Below, piece by piece: positions 42,347 to 51,926 of a stretch of DNA of 64,000 nt. Both the position numbers and the translations under genes were made by a program. Every line of letters starts with the position of its first letter. The first letter of the stretch is position 1. The notes under the pieces are model-generated. The model did no database searches and was not told the origin of the DNA. It worked only from the letters and a program-made list of their open reading frames with translations. The stretch is from Bacteroidia bacterium. Its GTDB lineage: Bacteria > Bacteroidota > Bacteroidia > Cytophagales > Cyclobacteriaceae. The stretch is from the NCBI GenBank assembly GCA_030432655.1, contig JAUILA010000005.1, positions 124,001-188,000 of the forward strand, in the 5' to 3' direction.

Positions 42347-43822
42347 CTAAAATTGTTTGATTAATTCCTTCTTCGTCACCTTGCCCATGGCATTCCTGGG
42401 AAGGTCTTCCACGAGGATATACTTTCGCGGTATCTTATAAGCAGGTAACATCTGTCGTATCCACTTATCGATTTCCTTTGGCTCAATCACCGCCCCGACG
42501 GACGGAACAAGCGCCGCACAAACCAGTTCACCCCATTCCTCGTCAGGGATTCCTACCACACCGCAGTCACGAATGTCTTCCCTCCTGCGAAGCACTTCTT
42601 CGATTTCCAGGGCGGAAATCTTGTATCCTCCTGATTTGATGATATCTACTGAACTTCTGCCTACAATTTTATAACTATCTGTATTATAGATTGCTATATC
42701 CCCTGTCTTAAACCATTTATCAAGTACAAATGACTCCTCAGTAGCTTCTGGCCGTTGCCAGTATTCCTTAAAAACATTCTCCCCCTTCACCAGGATTTCG
42801 CCCTGTTCGCCGTCGGCAACGGGTTCCAGCGACTCATCCACCAATTGTATATTGACACCGGGGAGCGGCTGACCGATATGTCCGGGCTTACGCTCCCCGC
42901 GATACGGGTTGCTGATGGCCATCCCGATCTCCGTCATTCCGTACCGTTCCAGCAATACCTGTCCGCTGATCATCTTCCATTTCTCCATCACTGAAACCGG
43001 CAGGGCCGCGGACCCGGATACCATCAGCCGCTTCTCCCTTAACCGGTTATATAGTTCCTTTTGCTCTTCCTCAGGCAAGGTTTCCCAATGAGCAATCAGC
43101 TTGTGATAAATAGTGGGCACAGCCATGAACAAGGTCACCTCGCTCCTTCTCAGCACATCAAAAACAGCACCTGCATCAAATCCTGTAAGAAATTCACAGG
43201 TCGCGCCGGACCACAAGGCACAACTGAGCACATTGATAATGCCGTGGACGTGATGCATTGGTAAAATATTCAGGATATGGTCATCCGGGCTCCACTCCCA
43301 GGCTTCCACCAGTGATTTCACCTGGGCCTCAATATTTTTGTGGGTGGTGACCACTCCTTTTGGCGACCCCGTCGTCCCGCTTGTGTAAAGGATCATGGCC
43401 CTTCTGGACTGATCAATTGCTGGCAGCGTGATGTCAGAAACATCAAATTCCGCATTCTCCAGTATCTGAATGGCATTCTCTTCCGCATATTCCCTGATAT
43501 TATCGGTAAAACCTGCATCGGCGATCAGGAATAAGGCCCCGGCATCTTTGAGAATGTACGTGATCGTTTCCAGCGGATTCCCCGGATGAAGCGGAACTGC
43601 AATACCCCCGGCCCGCCAGATGCCCCAAAGAGTTTTTACATAATCAAAGCCGGGACGAATAATAAATGCTACCCGGGCTTCATTTAAGTCGCCCGAATCC
43701 CCCAATAAACGACCTGCCACCCCCAGCGATGCTTCAAGTAATTGTTCATAGGTAAAGGACGATGAACCGGAAATCACCGCCACACGATCCCGGAAACCTC
43801 GGGCACGTTCAATTAGCTCCAT
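42347..43822 (-). CDS. matB: Malonyl-CoA synthetase (ACSF3/MatB type)
   Basis: About 491 residues from the ATG at 43822 (the frame is open to a TTG at 43867). ANL-family motifs: YTSGTTGSPKGV phosphate loop, HHVHGIINVL, MAVPTIYHKLI, SGSAALP, ERYGMTEIGMA, KTGD, IKSGGYKISALEIE hinge, and the catalytic Lys in NAMGKVTKKEL. Several blocks (LMVSGSAALP, LERYGMTEIGMA) are the same as those of mitochondrial ACSF3, which activates malonate and methylmalonate. First gene of the operon with madL and madM; therefore malonate is the natural substrate. No malonyl-CoA decarboxylase is present here, so the product may feed fatty acid synthesis. Confidence 0.87.
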   Translation of the reverse strand: MELIERARGFRDRVAVISGSSSFTYEQLLEASLGVAGRLLGDSGDLNEARVAFIIRPGFDYVKTLWGIWRAGGIAVPLHPGNPLETITYILKDAGALFLIADAGFTDNIREYAEENAIQILENAEFDVSDITLPAIDQSRRAMILYTSGTTGSPKGVVTTHKNIEAQVKSLVEAWEWSPDDHILNILPMHHVHGIINVLSCALWSGATCEFLTGFDAGAVFDVLRRSEVTLFMAVPTIYHKLIAHWETLPEEEQKELYNRLREKRLMVSGSAALPVSVMEKWKMISGQVLLERYGMTEIGMAISNPYRGERKPGHIGQPLPGVNIQLVDESLEPVADGEQGEILVKGENVFKEYWQRPEATEESFVLDKWFKTGDIAIYNTDSYKIVGRSSVDIIKSGGYKISALEIEEVLRRREDIRDCGVVGIPDEEWGELVCAALVPSVGAVIEPKEIDKWIRQMLPAYKIPRKYILVEDLPRNAMGKVTKKELIKQF

Positions 43823-43951
43823 CAATGATTTTTTCAGGCAATCTAGGGATTCTGGCAACAACCTCAAATTCTACTTGTAAAATCCAATAGAAACTATATT
43901 CAGACTTTTTGTATCTTGTCATATCAACAATCAAGCTCTGACGCAGCAATC

Positions 43952-45094
43952 ATGTCCGCCCTGCTCCGTTTCTTATTTTTCCTCATTATTGTCGCAGGAT
44001 TTTCCTGCCAGCCACCACCACCGCCTCCGGAAGAATCTATGCCAGTGTCCAATGTTCCTGTCCGACAGGAAGTCCTGGCAGAAGGATTCCAGATTCCCTA
44101 TGCCATTGAGGTGCTCGGGGAAGATGATTTCCTGGTAACGGAGCGTATGGGCGGACTCTTCCGCGTTACTCAAGGTAAGCTTACTCAGGTCAATGGCATT
44201 CCGGAAAGCCAGACGTACCAGACTGATCGCCATTACGGCGGTATGATGGATATCAGCCTCCATCCGGATTACGCGGAGAATCACCTTGTTTACATAGCCT
44301 TGGTGAAACCGGATTATACCATGTCGGTAATCCGGTTCGAGCTTGATGGGTACAACGCGGAGAATATTCAGGAGATCTTTACCTCAAATCAGTTCAGCAT
44401 CGGAGCCAGGATCGCATGGGAAGACGCGGATCATTTCTTTCTCTCTTTTGGCGTGGGTGGTGCCCCCAAACCAGAGCATGGTCCGCAGGACATGTCGGAT
44501 CCGCGCGGCAAGATCTTCCGGCTGCATGCAGACGGAAGCATTCCGGAAGACAACCCGTCATTTTCCGGCGCTAACGCACTCCCCGGCATCTGGAGTTACG
44601 GGCACCGGGATCCGCAGGGCCTGTTTTATGACGCGGAGAATAACATATTGTATTCCAACGAACACGGTCCCATGGGCGGCGATGAGTTCAACATCATTGA
44701 AAAAGGCGGTAATTATGGCTGGCCGTTGTTTTCGTACGGACTGAATTATGACGGCAGTGCTGTTTCGGGGATGACGGAGAATGAAGCAGCCGAATCCACC
44801 ATTCTCCCGGTTAAATACTGGACACCCGGATTCCGGCTGGCTCCCAGTAGTCTCCTGCTGATTAAAGACAGTAATTTCCCTGAGTGGAATGATTCATTTC
44901 TGATTAGCGGATTACTCTATCAGCACCTGGTGCGCTACGATCCGGACCAGGACCTCACCGAAATCCTGATGGAACGGGTTGGACGTGTCCGGGATATAGC
45001 CCTGCTTCCGGGCGGCGACCTGGTCATACTGATTGAAGAGCATAGTCCGCAGGCAAACATGCCGGGGCGCATCGTGAAGCTCAGTCCGGGGTAA
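43952..45094 (+). CDS. Exported PQQ-dependent aldose sugar dehydrogenase
   Basis: About 380 residues from the ATG at 43952, with a lipoprotein signal (LLRFLFFLIIVAGFSC) and a proline-rich linker; the frame extends back to a TTG at 43916. The fold is the six-bladed propeller of soluble quinoprotein glucose dehydrogenase relatives (Asd/YliI): GGMMDISLHPDYAENHLVY, RDPQGLFYD, and the Ca2+/PQQ block SNEHGPMGGDEFNIIEKGGN. It oxidises aldoses to lactones at the cell surface or in the periplasm if PQQ is available. Its promoter region is divergent from the malonate operon. Confidence 0.9.
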   Translation: MSALLRFLFFLIIVAGFSCQPPPPPPEESMPVSNVPVRQEVLAEGFQIPYAIEVLGEDDFLVTERMGGLFRVTQGKLTQVNGIPESQTYQTDRHYGGMMDISLHPDYAENHLVYIALVKPDYTMSVIRFELDGYNAENIQEIFTSNQFSIGARIAWEDADHFFLSFGVGGAPKPEHGPQDMSDPRGKIFRLHADGSIPEDNPSFSGANALPGIWSYGHRDPQGLFYDAENNILYSNEHGPMGGDEFNIIEKGGNYGWPLFSYGLNYDGSAVSGMTENEAAESTILPVKYWTPGFRLAPSSLLLIKDSNFPEWNDSFLISGLLYQHLVRYDPDQDLTEILMERVGRVRDIALLPGGDLVILIEEHSPQANMPGRIVKLSPG

Positions 45095-45172
45095 ATACGA
45101 AAAGCCTTTCGATTTACAAATTCATCAAAAATTATTAAACTCACATTTCCTTTTCAGGAGAATAATGAAGTA

Positions 45173-46006
45173 ATGACACGTACGACAGCCATACCGGTTA
45201 ATAGTAAATTGGACAAGGCCATGAACTGGGCGGCACGTATCCTGGTGATCACCATCTGGAGCAGCGCCCTGCTCTTTGGACTCTACATTTTCGCCTTTTA
45301 TTTCGTCGCCCTTCTGCAGGGCAACACCGCCCAGTGGAACGAAGTACTTCCGGGGCTGTATGACCGTCAGTCCGGCTCATCCAACCTGGGTATCGGCCTG
45401 CATTTTGCCGCCGGAAGTATTGTGCTGATCCTGGGTTGTATTCAGCTGATCGATACCGTCAGGAACAGGTATCCGGCCGTCCATCGCTGGCTGGGCCGGT
45501 TGTATGTATTGGCCTCGCTAGTGGCAGCAGTGGGAGGCTTAGTATTCATTTTCCTCAAAGGAACCATTGGAGGCACCGTGATGGACATTGGCTTTACCGG
45601 ATACGGCATACTTACGTTTATCGCAGCCGTGGCCACCATTTATTTTGCTCTTCAGCAGCGTTTCGGTAAACACCGTGCCTGGGCCATTCGCCTCTTTGCT
45701 TTGGCTATTGGTTCATGGCTGTACCGCATGGAATACGGGTTCTGGTTCCTTTTCTTCGACCGGTTGGGGCACACGTCTCAATTCACCGGCCCGTTTGATT
45801 ATGTCATGGCCTATTTCTTTTACATTCCAAACCTGCTGGTTGCTGAAGTATTTATCGGCAGGCACAAAGTGGTGCGTTCTGATCTGGCCAGAGGCATGGC
45901 CGTAGCCGGCTTGCTGGCCGCAACCTGTTTCCTTGTTGTGGCCACCTATTACTTTACCAAAGAATACTGGGGACCCGCCATTCTGGATCTTTTCGCCCGG
46001 CGCTGA
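45173..46006 (+). CDS. DUF2306 membrane protein
   Basis: 277 residues with seven or so membrane helices. Family blocks: GIGLHFAAGSIVLILGCIQL, RNRYPAVHRWLGRLYV and the GKHRAWAIRLFAL segment with conserved His and Arg. Members are of unknown function; the His-bearing helices (FAAG preceded by His, VHRW, KHRAW) have been compared with cytochrome b-like proteins, but heme binding is only a possibility. It follows the quinoprotein gene at 78 bases and could be co-transcribed. Confidence 0.85.
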   Translation: MTRTTAIPVNSKLDKAMNWAARILVITIWSSALLFGLYIFAFYFVALLQGNTAQWNEVLPGLYDRQSGSSNLGIGLHFAAGSIVLILGCIQLIDTVRNRYPAVHRWLGRLYVLASLVAAVGGLVFIFLKGTIGGTVMDIGFTGYGILTFIAAVATIYFALQQRFGKHRAWAIRLFALAIGSWLYRMEYGFWFLFFDRLGHTSQFTGPFDYVMAYFFYIPNLLVAEVFIGRHKVVRSDLARGMAVAGLLAATCFLVVATYYFTKEYWGPAILDLFARR

Positions 46007-46014
46007 ATTTCAGA

Positions 46015-46947
46015 TTAATTCACCTGGGCGTCCAGCATTTTATTCACCTCCAGCCAGTGGATGAACGCGTCGAACCAGCGATTACTTGTCCTGCCCGGAT
46101 TGCCCAGCCCGAATCCATGTCCGCCGTTCTGATACAGATGGAACTCCACAGGAATGCCAGCCTCGTACCATGAGCCTATCACTCCAAACTGACCTCGAAA
46201 AAGAAAGTCATCAGTGGCAATGACGTTGAACATCGGCGGAGCATTCTCCGGAACTTCAACCGGTCCCATACCCCCGTAAATCGGACCGATAAAAGCCAGC
46301 TTCATCATGTCTGAATGAAGGGTGCAATGCATGGTAAGACCTGCTCCCGCGGAGAATCCGATCATTCCGATCCGGTCCGTGTCTACCCCCCACTCCTTCG
46401 CTCTGCCTACTATCATTTTATAGGCAGCTTCTGCATCTTCCTGCTGGTTGGTAAGATCCCATTGGGGGCGAGCAGGCTGTGATTCATTTTCCGTATTGTC
46501 CGTGGAAGCTGCTGGCGCCGGTCGCGGCCGGTTCATCCAGTCTGAAAAATCATCCAGGCTTTCTGGGGTAGGCATCAACCTGTATTTCAACACAAAGGCC
46601 GCAATTCCTTTCTCCTTAAGCGCTTCGGCAACTTCCCAGCCTTCATTGCCCATCGAAAGCCACCTGAAACCACCACCCGGAGCCACGATGACCGCCGCAC
46701 CTGTAGCCTTGGAAGGATCCGGAATAAAAGGAGTCAGGGTTGCCTCTGTTATATTTCTGGCCATCGGGTCGCCCCACTGACGGAACCAGCTCTCTGACGC
46801 CGGCTGGTCTTCCACTCCACCGGTATTCAGGGGAATTGCATTTGGTTCGTCCGGAGCCTCAAGCGGATATATAGTACCATCCTGGGCCATCACCGGGATA
46901 GTAGCGCAAACTATAAAAAGCAATGTGATACGTATTTTTTCTAACAT
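46015..46947 (-). CDS. Exported alpha/beta hydrolase (acetylxylan-esterase-like)
   Basis: 310 residues with a signal peptide (cleavage after PVMAQ, residue 22). Catalytic residues: Ser199 in GFSAG, Asp246 or 247 in IATDD and His277 in GGHGFG; the oxyanion loop is VAPGGGFRW. This is the BD-FAE / esterase-lipase group frequent in Bacteroidota polysaccharide loci, which removes acetyl or other acyl groups from sugars. A short insertion rich in Pro/Ala/Ser/Asn (about 140-160) is unusual. It is divergent from the semialdehyde dehydrogenase gene and may belong to the same sugar pathway. Confidence 0.87.
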   Translation of the reverse strand: MLEKIRITLLFIVCATIPVMAQDGTIYPLEAPDEPNAIPLNTGGVEDQPASESWFRQWGDPMARNITEATLTPFIPDPSKATGAAVIVAPGGGFRWLSMGNEGWEVAEALKEKGIAAFVLKYRLMPTPESLDDFSDWMNRPRPAPAASTDNTENESQPARPQWDLTNQQEDAEAAYKMIVGRAKEWGVDTDRIGMIGFSAGAGLTMHCTLHSDMMKLAFIGPIYGGMGPVEVPENAPPMFNVIATDDFLFRGQFGVIGSWYEAGIPVEFHLYQNGGHGFGLGNPGRTSNRWFDAFIHWLEVNKMLDAQVN

Positions 46948-47134
46948 TTTTGTAGTAGTTGATTGTGATTAACTAAAATTAATTTTTTTGCTTGAAAATA
47001 AATGTATTAAGCACAATTATTTTTAGCCGGTCTACGATTTCAGGAGCAGGTTTTGTAACTTTAGACTTGAACGACATCTTGTCACATCATTCTGAAATTC
47101 TCGGATCTGATACATTTTAACCCCACCAACGCAT

Positions 47135-48712
47135 ATGAATTTAACAGGAAAAAACTTAATTGGCGCAAATGAATCAACTGAGGGTGCATCCACCTTTCAG
47201 GCAATTGATCCATCCTCGGGCAAGGAACTTGATACCGTCTTCACGGAAGCAACTGAAAATGAAGTTGATCATGCCGTGAAATTGGCTTCCCGGGCATTCT
47301 CCCAATACAAACAAACCACCCCTGAAGAAAGGGCTGCTTTTCTCGATGCAATCGCCGAAGAAATCCTGAATACAGGGGAGATACTTATTCAGCGGTGCAT
47401 GAGTGAAACAGCACTGCCAGAGGCACGCCTGAATGGTGAAAGAATGCGCACAGTAAACCAGTTAAAACTATTTGCCTCCCTCCTTCGCGATGGTTCATGG
47501 GTTAATGCACGTATAGACACCGCGATTCCCGACCGGCAGCCGTTGCCAAAGCCGGATATACGTCAGATACAAGTCCCTCTCGGACCGGTAGGCGTTTTTG
47601 GTGCCAGTAATTTTCCTCTGGCTTTTTCCGTTGCCGGCGGTGATACAGCTTCTGCCCTGGCAGCAGGTTGCCCGGTCGTGGTAAAAGCTCATCCCTTGCA
47701 TCCGGGAACATCTGAAATTGTTGGAAAAGCTATTTTAAAGGCAGCAGAAAATACCAATATGCCCGATGGCGTATTCTCCATGATCCAGGGTATGGTTGAC
47801 CCGGGTATCCACCTGGTTAAGCACCCTCTTCTGACCGCAGTTGGATTTACCGGATCATTCGGTGGCGGAAAAGCATTGTTCGATATAGCTAATAAAAGGG
47901 AAGTTCCGATTCCCGTATATGCGGAAATGGGCAGCTCCAACCCGGTATTCCTTCTTCCCGGCGCTTTAAAGGAACGTACCCAGCAAATCGCGTCCGGCCT
48001 GGCTGGATCAGTCAATCTGGGGGTCGGACAATTTTGTACCAACCCCGGTCTTGTTATCAGTGAGAAAAGCAAGGAGCAATCTGAATTTGTTGAAATGTTC
48101 AGGACAGCCATTGGCGAACAACAACCCGGGTATATGCTTTCCGGTGGAATGAAGAACAACTTCACCCAGCGAACCGATCAGCTCGCAAAAAATTCGGTCA
48201 TTGAAAAGGTTGCCGCCGGTCCTCATAAGGATGGAGCTGTCAACATGAAGGCGTTTTCTGTTGCCGCCCGGGATTTTCTGCAGGATGAGCACCTGGCTGA
48301 AGAGGTATTCGGTCCGTCCACGCTTCTTGTACAGGCTGACGAGCACAAGGAAATACTCCGGATCGCTGAATCACTTGAAGGACACCTGACTGCAACAATT
48401 CATGGAACGGAAAAAGACCTGGAAGAATATTCTGACCTGATTGATATCCTGGAACAAAAGGTTGGAAGGATAATCTTTAACGGTTACCCGACCGGTGTCG
48501 AGGTTTGTCCTTCCATGATTCATGGCGGACCATATCCGGCAACCACAGCGCCACAAACCACCTCGGTGGGAACGGCGGCCATATATCGTTTTACCCGGCC
48601 GGTCTGTTATCAGAATTTCCCGCAGAAGTCGCTGCCCATGGAATTGCAGGATGCCAATCCGCGAGGGATCATGCGTTTAATAAATGGCACATTTTCAGAC
48701 GCAGCCTTGTAG
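47135..48712 (+). CDS. 2-oxoglutarate semialdehyde dehydrogenase (NADP+)
   Basis: 525 residues, the length of the long ketoglutarate-semialdehyde dehydrogenase (KGSADH) group of aldehyde dehydrogenases. Catalytic Cys301 lies in GQFCTNPG and the general base Glu264 in YAEMGSSNPVF; GASNFPLAFSVAGGDTASAL and the DGVFSMIQG region are characteristic. It oxidises 2-oxoglutarate semialdehyde to 2-oxoglutarate, the last step of non-phosphorylating pentose and sugar-acid pathways. No signal peptide, so cytoplasmic. It converges with the FAH-family gene, whose likely product is its substrate. A weak minus-7-like box TAACTTTA is at 47056-47063. Confidence 0.92.
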   Translation: MNLTGKNLIGANESTEGASTFQAIDPSSGKELDTVFTEATENEVDHAVKLASRAFSQYKQTTPEERAAFLDAIAEEILNTGEILIQRCMSETALPEARLNGERMRTVNQLKLFASLLRDGSWVNARIDTAIPDRQPLPKPDIRQIQVPLGPVGVFGASNFPLAFSVAGGDTASALAAGCPVVVKAHPLHPGTSEIVGKAILKAAENTNMPDGVFSMIQGMVDPGIHLVKHPLLTAVGFTGSFGGGKALFDIANKREVPIPVYAEMGSSNPVFLLPGALKERTQQIASGLAGSVNLGVGQFCTNPGLVISEKSKEQSEFVEMFRTAIGEQQPGYMLSGGMKNNFTQRTDQLAKNSVIEKVAAGPHKDGAVNMKAFSVAARDFLQDEHLAEEVFGPSTLLVQADEHKEILRIAESLEGHLTATIHGTEKDLEEYSDLIDILEQKVGRIIFNGYPTGVEVCPSMIHGGPYPATTAPQTTSVGTAAIYRFTRPVCYQNFPQKSLPMELQDANPRGIMRLINGTFSDAAL

Positions 48713-48720
48713 TACAATAT

Positions 48721-48755
48721 GAAGGAAAGTCGGGCCTTGTACCTGACCTTCCTTC
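48721..48755. terminator. Bidirectional terminator between convergent genes
   Basis: GAAGGAAAGTCGGG (48721-48734) and CCTGACCTTCCTTC (48742-48755) pair at 12 of 14 positions around a 7-base loop. It sits 9 bases after the dehydrogenase stop and 12 bases after the FAH-family stop on the other strand. Confidence 0.7.
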
Positions 48756-48766
48756 TTAGTATTCAA

Positions 48767-49615
48767 TTATTGCCGCACGTGTAGCAACTTCACAGGATTC
48801 CGAAGCGTGCCAATCGAGTCAATGCTGATATGAATCTCATCATTCTCCTGCAAGGTAAACTCATGAGGCGGTACAATCCCTGTACCTGTCATGATGAGAC
48901 ATCCGTGAGGGAAACTACAGGCCCGGTAAACATAGGTGACAAGCTCCTGAACGGTGCGTTTCATCTGTGAAATGGCAATGGTATCTTCAAAAACTTTCTC
49001 ATCTCCCCTGAATATTTCCAATTGGATACGGGTATCCGGGTCAAGAGGATCCTCTGTGATATAAACGCACGGCCCGACAGATGCACAGGCATCATATGTT
49101 TTTGCCTGTGGCAGGTAAAGCGGGTTTTCACCTTCTATACTGCGGCTGCTCATATCATTTCCAATGGTATAGCCTATTATTTTTCCTGAACTCGTCACTA
49201 CCAGCGTCAATTCCGGTTCCGGAACATCCCATGACGAATCCTCACGAATGCAAACGGCATCTTCAGGTGCTGATATGCGGTTGCCAGTTGCCTTAAAGAA
49301 CACTTCCGGTCTTGCAGCATCATAAACCCGTCCATAGAAATCACCTCCGCCTGCATCCTTCGACTCTTCCTGCCGTCCTACTTTGCTTCGTAAATACGTG
49401 ACTCCACAGGCCCAGAGCTCCTGGGACTGAACAGGTGCCAGAAGCTGCGCATCAGTCAATTCATTATTATCCACAGGTGCTTGCGAACCGGCTGTTTTTT
49501 TCAAATTCTCAAAAATTGAATCATCATTGATCAGTTCATCCCATTGGCCTTTGAGCCTGTAAAGATTATCTTCTGACTCAAGATAAATGCCTGCCGTCGT
49601 ATTATATAATTTCAT
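48767..49615 (-). CDS. FAH-family 2-keto-3-deoxy sugar-acid dehydratase (KdaD-like)
   Basis: 282 residues, no signal peptide. The metal ligands of the fumarylacetoacetate-hydrolase fold are Glu133, Glu135 (VPEPELTL) and Asp154 (GNDMSSRSIEG). The N-terminal block WACGVTYLRSK, the YLPQAKTYDACASVGP block and the length resemble 2-keto-3-deoxy-D-arabinonate dehydratase (KdaD of Sulfolobus), which yields 2-oxoglutarate semialdehyde. FAH-fold 2,4-diketo-3-deoxy-rhamnonate hydrolase is the alternative. The adjacent KGSADH favours the dehydratase reading. Last gene of the long cluster and its only cytoplasmic enzyme. Confidence 0.85.
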   Translation of the reverse strand: MKLYNTTAGIYLESEDNLYRLKGQWDELINDDSIFENLKKTAGSQAPVDNNELTDAQLLAPVQSQELWACGVTYLRSKVGRQEESKDAGGGDFYGRVYDAARPEVFFKATGNRISAPEDAVCIREDSSWDVPEPELTLVVTSSGKIIGYTIGNDMSSRSIEGENPLYLPQAKTYDACASVGPCVYITEDPLDPDTRIQLEIFRGDEKVFEDTIAISQMKRTVQELVTYVYRACSFPHGCLIMTGTGIVPPHEFTLQENDEIHISIDSIGTLRNPVKLLHVRQ

Positions 49616-49667
49616 GATTTAAAACTTTGTTAGTCTGATTATTGCTTATGATGAACTGCTTAAGGGG

Positions 49668-50654
49668 TTATCTCATCTTTAAACGGAGAAGGTTTTGTTG
49701 GGCAGTGATATAGAGTGTTTTTTCATCAGGTGAAAGAGCACAATTTGCCGCCGTAATTCCGTTCATGCTGATTTTTCCCAGCTTCTCTCCTTCCTTCGAA
49801 TAAATAAAGATACCACCGGGACCTGTAGCAAAAACATTTCCTTTTTTGTCAATTTTTAAGCCATCACACAAGCCCGGAGCCGAAACATCACTCAGATCAG
49901 CAAATATTCTTCCATCAGTTATATTGCCATCCTTGTCCAGAACATACTCATAAATACGTTTCTTCCGCATGTTTGAATTGGCCACGAGCATCTTTTTACC
50001 GCCAGGGAAAACCGCGATCCCATTCGGCTGTTCAATGGAATCGAGAAGTAGAAGAACATTTCCGCCTTTATCCATTTTGTAAACGCCGCTGAATGTTAAT
50101 TCCCTGGCAGGATCCTGCGGTCCCTTTTCAAATCCGTACGCCGGATCAGTAAAGTATATATCTCCTTTTGGAGTCTGAAAAAGATCATTCGGACTATTCA
50201 GCCGTTTTCCATCGTATTTGCCTGCAACTGTCACATAATCCGTTTCAGGTGCCTCAAGGGGTGCATCCATCCGGGCAATACGCCGGTCTCCATGCTGACA
50301 TATAAGCAGTTCTCCCTGGTTGGACAGAATTATTCCATTAGGACCCTTAAACCCGCCACGTTCTACAGATCCCGTATAACCACCCGGATCCAGGTATACT
50401 TCCGCGCCACCTTCCTCTGTCCATTTGTACACTTTATTACCAGGCACATCGGAAAATAGCAGCATTTGCTCCTTCTGAATCCAGTACGGCCCTTCTGTAA
50501 ACTGAAATCCATCCGCAAGCACCTCCACTTTTGCATCTCTGCTTATGATTTTTTCCAGCTTCTCTGAATCATATTCTATCGACGCCAGATCCTGACCATA
50601 AAGGGTACCAAGGGAAAGGAATATAATCAGAAAGAGAATTTTATATCTGTTCAT
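49668..50654 (-). CDS. Exported SMP-30/gluconolactonase-family lactonase
   Basis: 328 residues; signal peptide ends at about residue 20 (LGTLYGQ). The six-bladed propeller carries the metal ligands expected for SMP-30 lactonases: Glu54 (FTEGPYW), Asn156 (SPNDL), Asn211 (EQPNG) and Asp264 (LCDGLKID). It should open a sugar lactone to the free acid in the periplasm, the step after a quinoprotein dehydrogenase. It lies 24 bases after the cupin gene in the same direction, within the cluster. Confidence 0.92.
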   Translation of the reverse strand: MNRYKILFLIIFLSLGTLYGQDLASIEYDSEKLEKIISRDAKVEVLADGFQFTEGPYWIQKEQMLLFSDVPGNKVYKWTEEGGAEVYLDPGGYTGSVERGGFKGPNGIILSNQGELLICQHGDRRIARMDAPLEAPETDYVTVAGKYDGKRLNSPNDLFQTPKGDIYFTDPAYGFEKGPQDPARELTFSGVYKMDKGGNVLLLLDSIEQPNGIAVFPGGKKMLVANSNMRKKRIYEYVLDKDGNITDGRIFADLSDVSAPGLCDGLKIDKKGNVFATGPGGIFIYSKEGEKLGKISMNGITAANCALSPDEKTLYITAQQNLLRLKMR

Positions 50655-50677
50655 ATGTATACGTTTACTTTTTTTAT

Positions 50678-51877
50678 TTACCTCTGATCTTCACCCATGA
50701 TATCATACCCTCTCCAGCGATATTTCTCGACCAGCTTTTCGGCCGCCGGCCAGGCAATTTTATGCTGATCACTGGCTACCCAGTTTCTCCGGCTTTGTTC
50801 GGTGTCAAAAAAGATCTGGACAGAATAGTTATAATCGGTAGGTTCTGCCTGAATTTCACTGGATACGGCTTCCGGAAATACCCGTAGCAACTTGGAACCG
50901 CGATACCCTTCCTGCACAGTCATGGCAGGCACATATATCGAATGATACATATCCTCAAAGGCTTCCCGGTTTTCGGGTGCTACCAGAAAATCCATTTGAA
51001 GGGCAATAGCTACAGGCTCTCCTTGTTTGGTACTGTTTTCTTCCGCAATGCTTATCCCGATAGCCAGTAAATTCAGCTCCTCATTCCCGTCATTCTGAAT
51101 TTCGATTGTTTCTCCCATAAGAGCCGCAAATGCATCGTCCTTGCCTATAGGATGTGATTCACCATTGAGTTTCAGCGTACCAGAACCTCCCAGAACATAA
51201 TAAACCGCTTCAAGGTTACCAACCTTCAGAGTTCCGAGTGATTTACCGGAAGGTATTACGAGGTTGTCCACGTAATTCCAGTTAGTACTGAATATTTCCG
51301 GGCCCAAAACGCGCTTAAATAAAACACCGTTTTCTGCATAAGGATGATTCTGATCACGGAGCCCGGCGGGGTCCAGTTTTCCGGAAACGAACACTGGCTG
51401 AGGATCCTTCGTTGCGCCAACCCGATCGTCTCCCAGGTCGAAGGCATCCCCTCGTCCCTTGGTTTGCGAAACTGCGAAATTCAGCCATTGCACAGGCTCG
51501 TCTGAGGCATTATATACCGCGTGGGCATCACCTAGTTTACAGGGTACAACTACCGGTGCTTTAAGAACTGAAGTGCGCCCGTTGATCGTAAATTCCGCCT
51601 CACCGCTCAACAGTACATACATCTCCTCGATACTGTGATGAAAATGATGTCCTATCCCACTTTCCCCGTTAATGGTTCCTGCATGCAGGTACAGAAAATT
51701 TGAGTTGAGATCATTTCGTCCGATTAGTTGGGTAAACCCCATATCACCCGCGCCGGCATGAACCGCTGAAAGAGAGCGGTAGTTGGACGGATCATTACGA
51801 ACCACCCTGTCGCCGCCCGTTTGCGCCAGGACAGGTATATTCACAATAAAGACCAGGACAAGTATTATTCGTTTCAT
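50678..51877 (-). CDS. Exported double-cupin protein with C-terminal ABM-like domain
   Basis: 399 residues; signal peptide cleaved after VLAQ (about residue 19). The first cupin (60-150) has a full metal motif HHFHHSIEEMY (His78, His80, Glu84/85). A second cupin (205-270) has the form (VLGGSGTLKLNG) but no His pair. From about 290 (ALQMDFLVAPENREAFEDMY) a dimeric alpha-beta barrel domain like ABM monooxygenases follows. Cupins in such clusters often act as sugar isomerases or dioxygenases, so an extra step on the oxidised sugar is possible. The domain combination is unusual and the reaction is not predictable. Confidence 0.8.
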   Translation of the reverse strand: MKRIILVLVFIVNIPVLAQTGGDRVVRNDPSNYRSLSAVHAGAGDMGFTQLIGRNDLNSNFLYLHAGTINGESGIGHHFHHSIEEMYVLLSGEAEFTINGRTSVLKAPVVVPCKLGDAHAVYNASDEPVQWLNFAVSQTKGRGDAFDLGDDRVGATKDPQPVFVSGKLDPAGLRDQNHPYAENGVLFKRVLGPEIFSTNWNYVDNLVIPSGKSLGTLKVGNLEAVYYVLGGSGTLKLNGESHPIGKDDAFAALMGETIEIQNDGNEELNLLAIGISIAEENSTKQGEPVAIALQMDFLVAPENREAFEDMYHSIYVPAMTVQEGYRGSKLLRVFPEAVSSEIQAEPTDYNYSVQIFFDTEQSRRNWVASDQHKIAWPAAEKLVEKYRWRGYDIMGEDQR

Positions 51878-51926
51878 CTTTAAACAGTTAAGGTTTTAGC
51901 TTTCGCTATTTTTTCTTCTAAGTATA

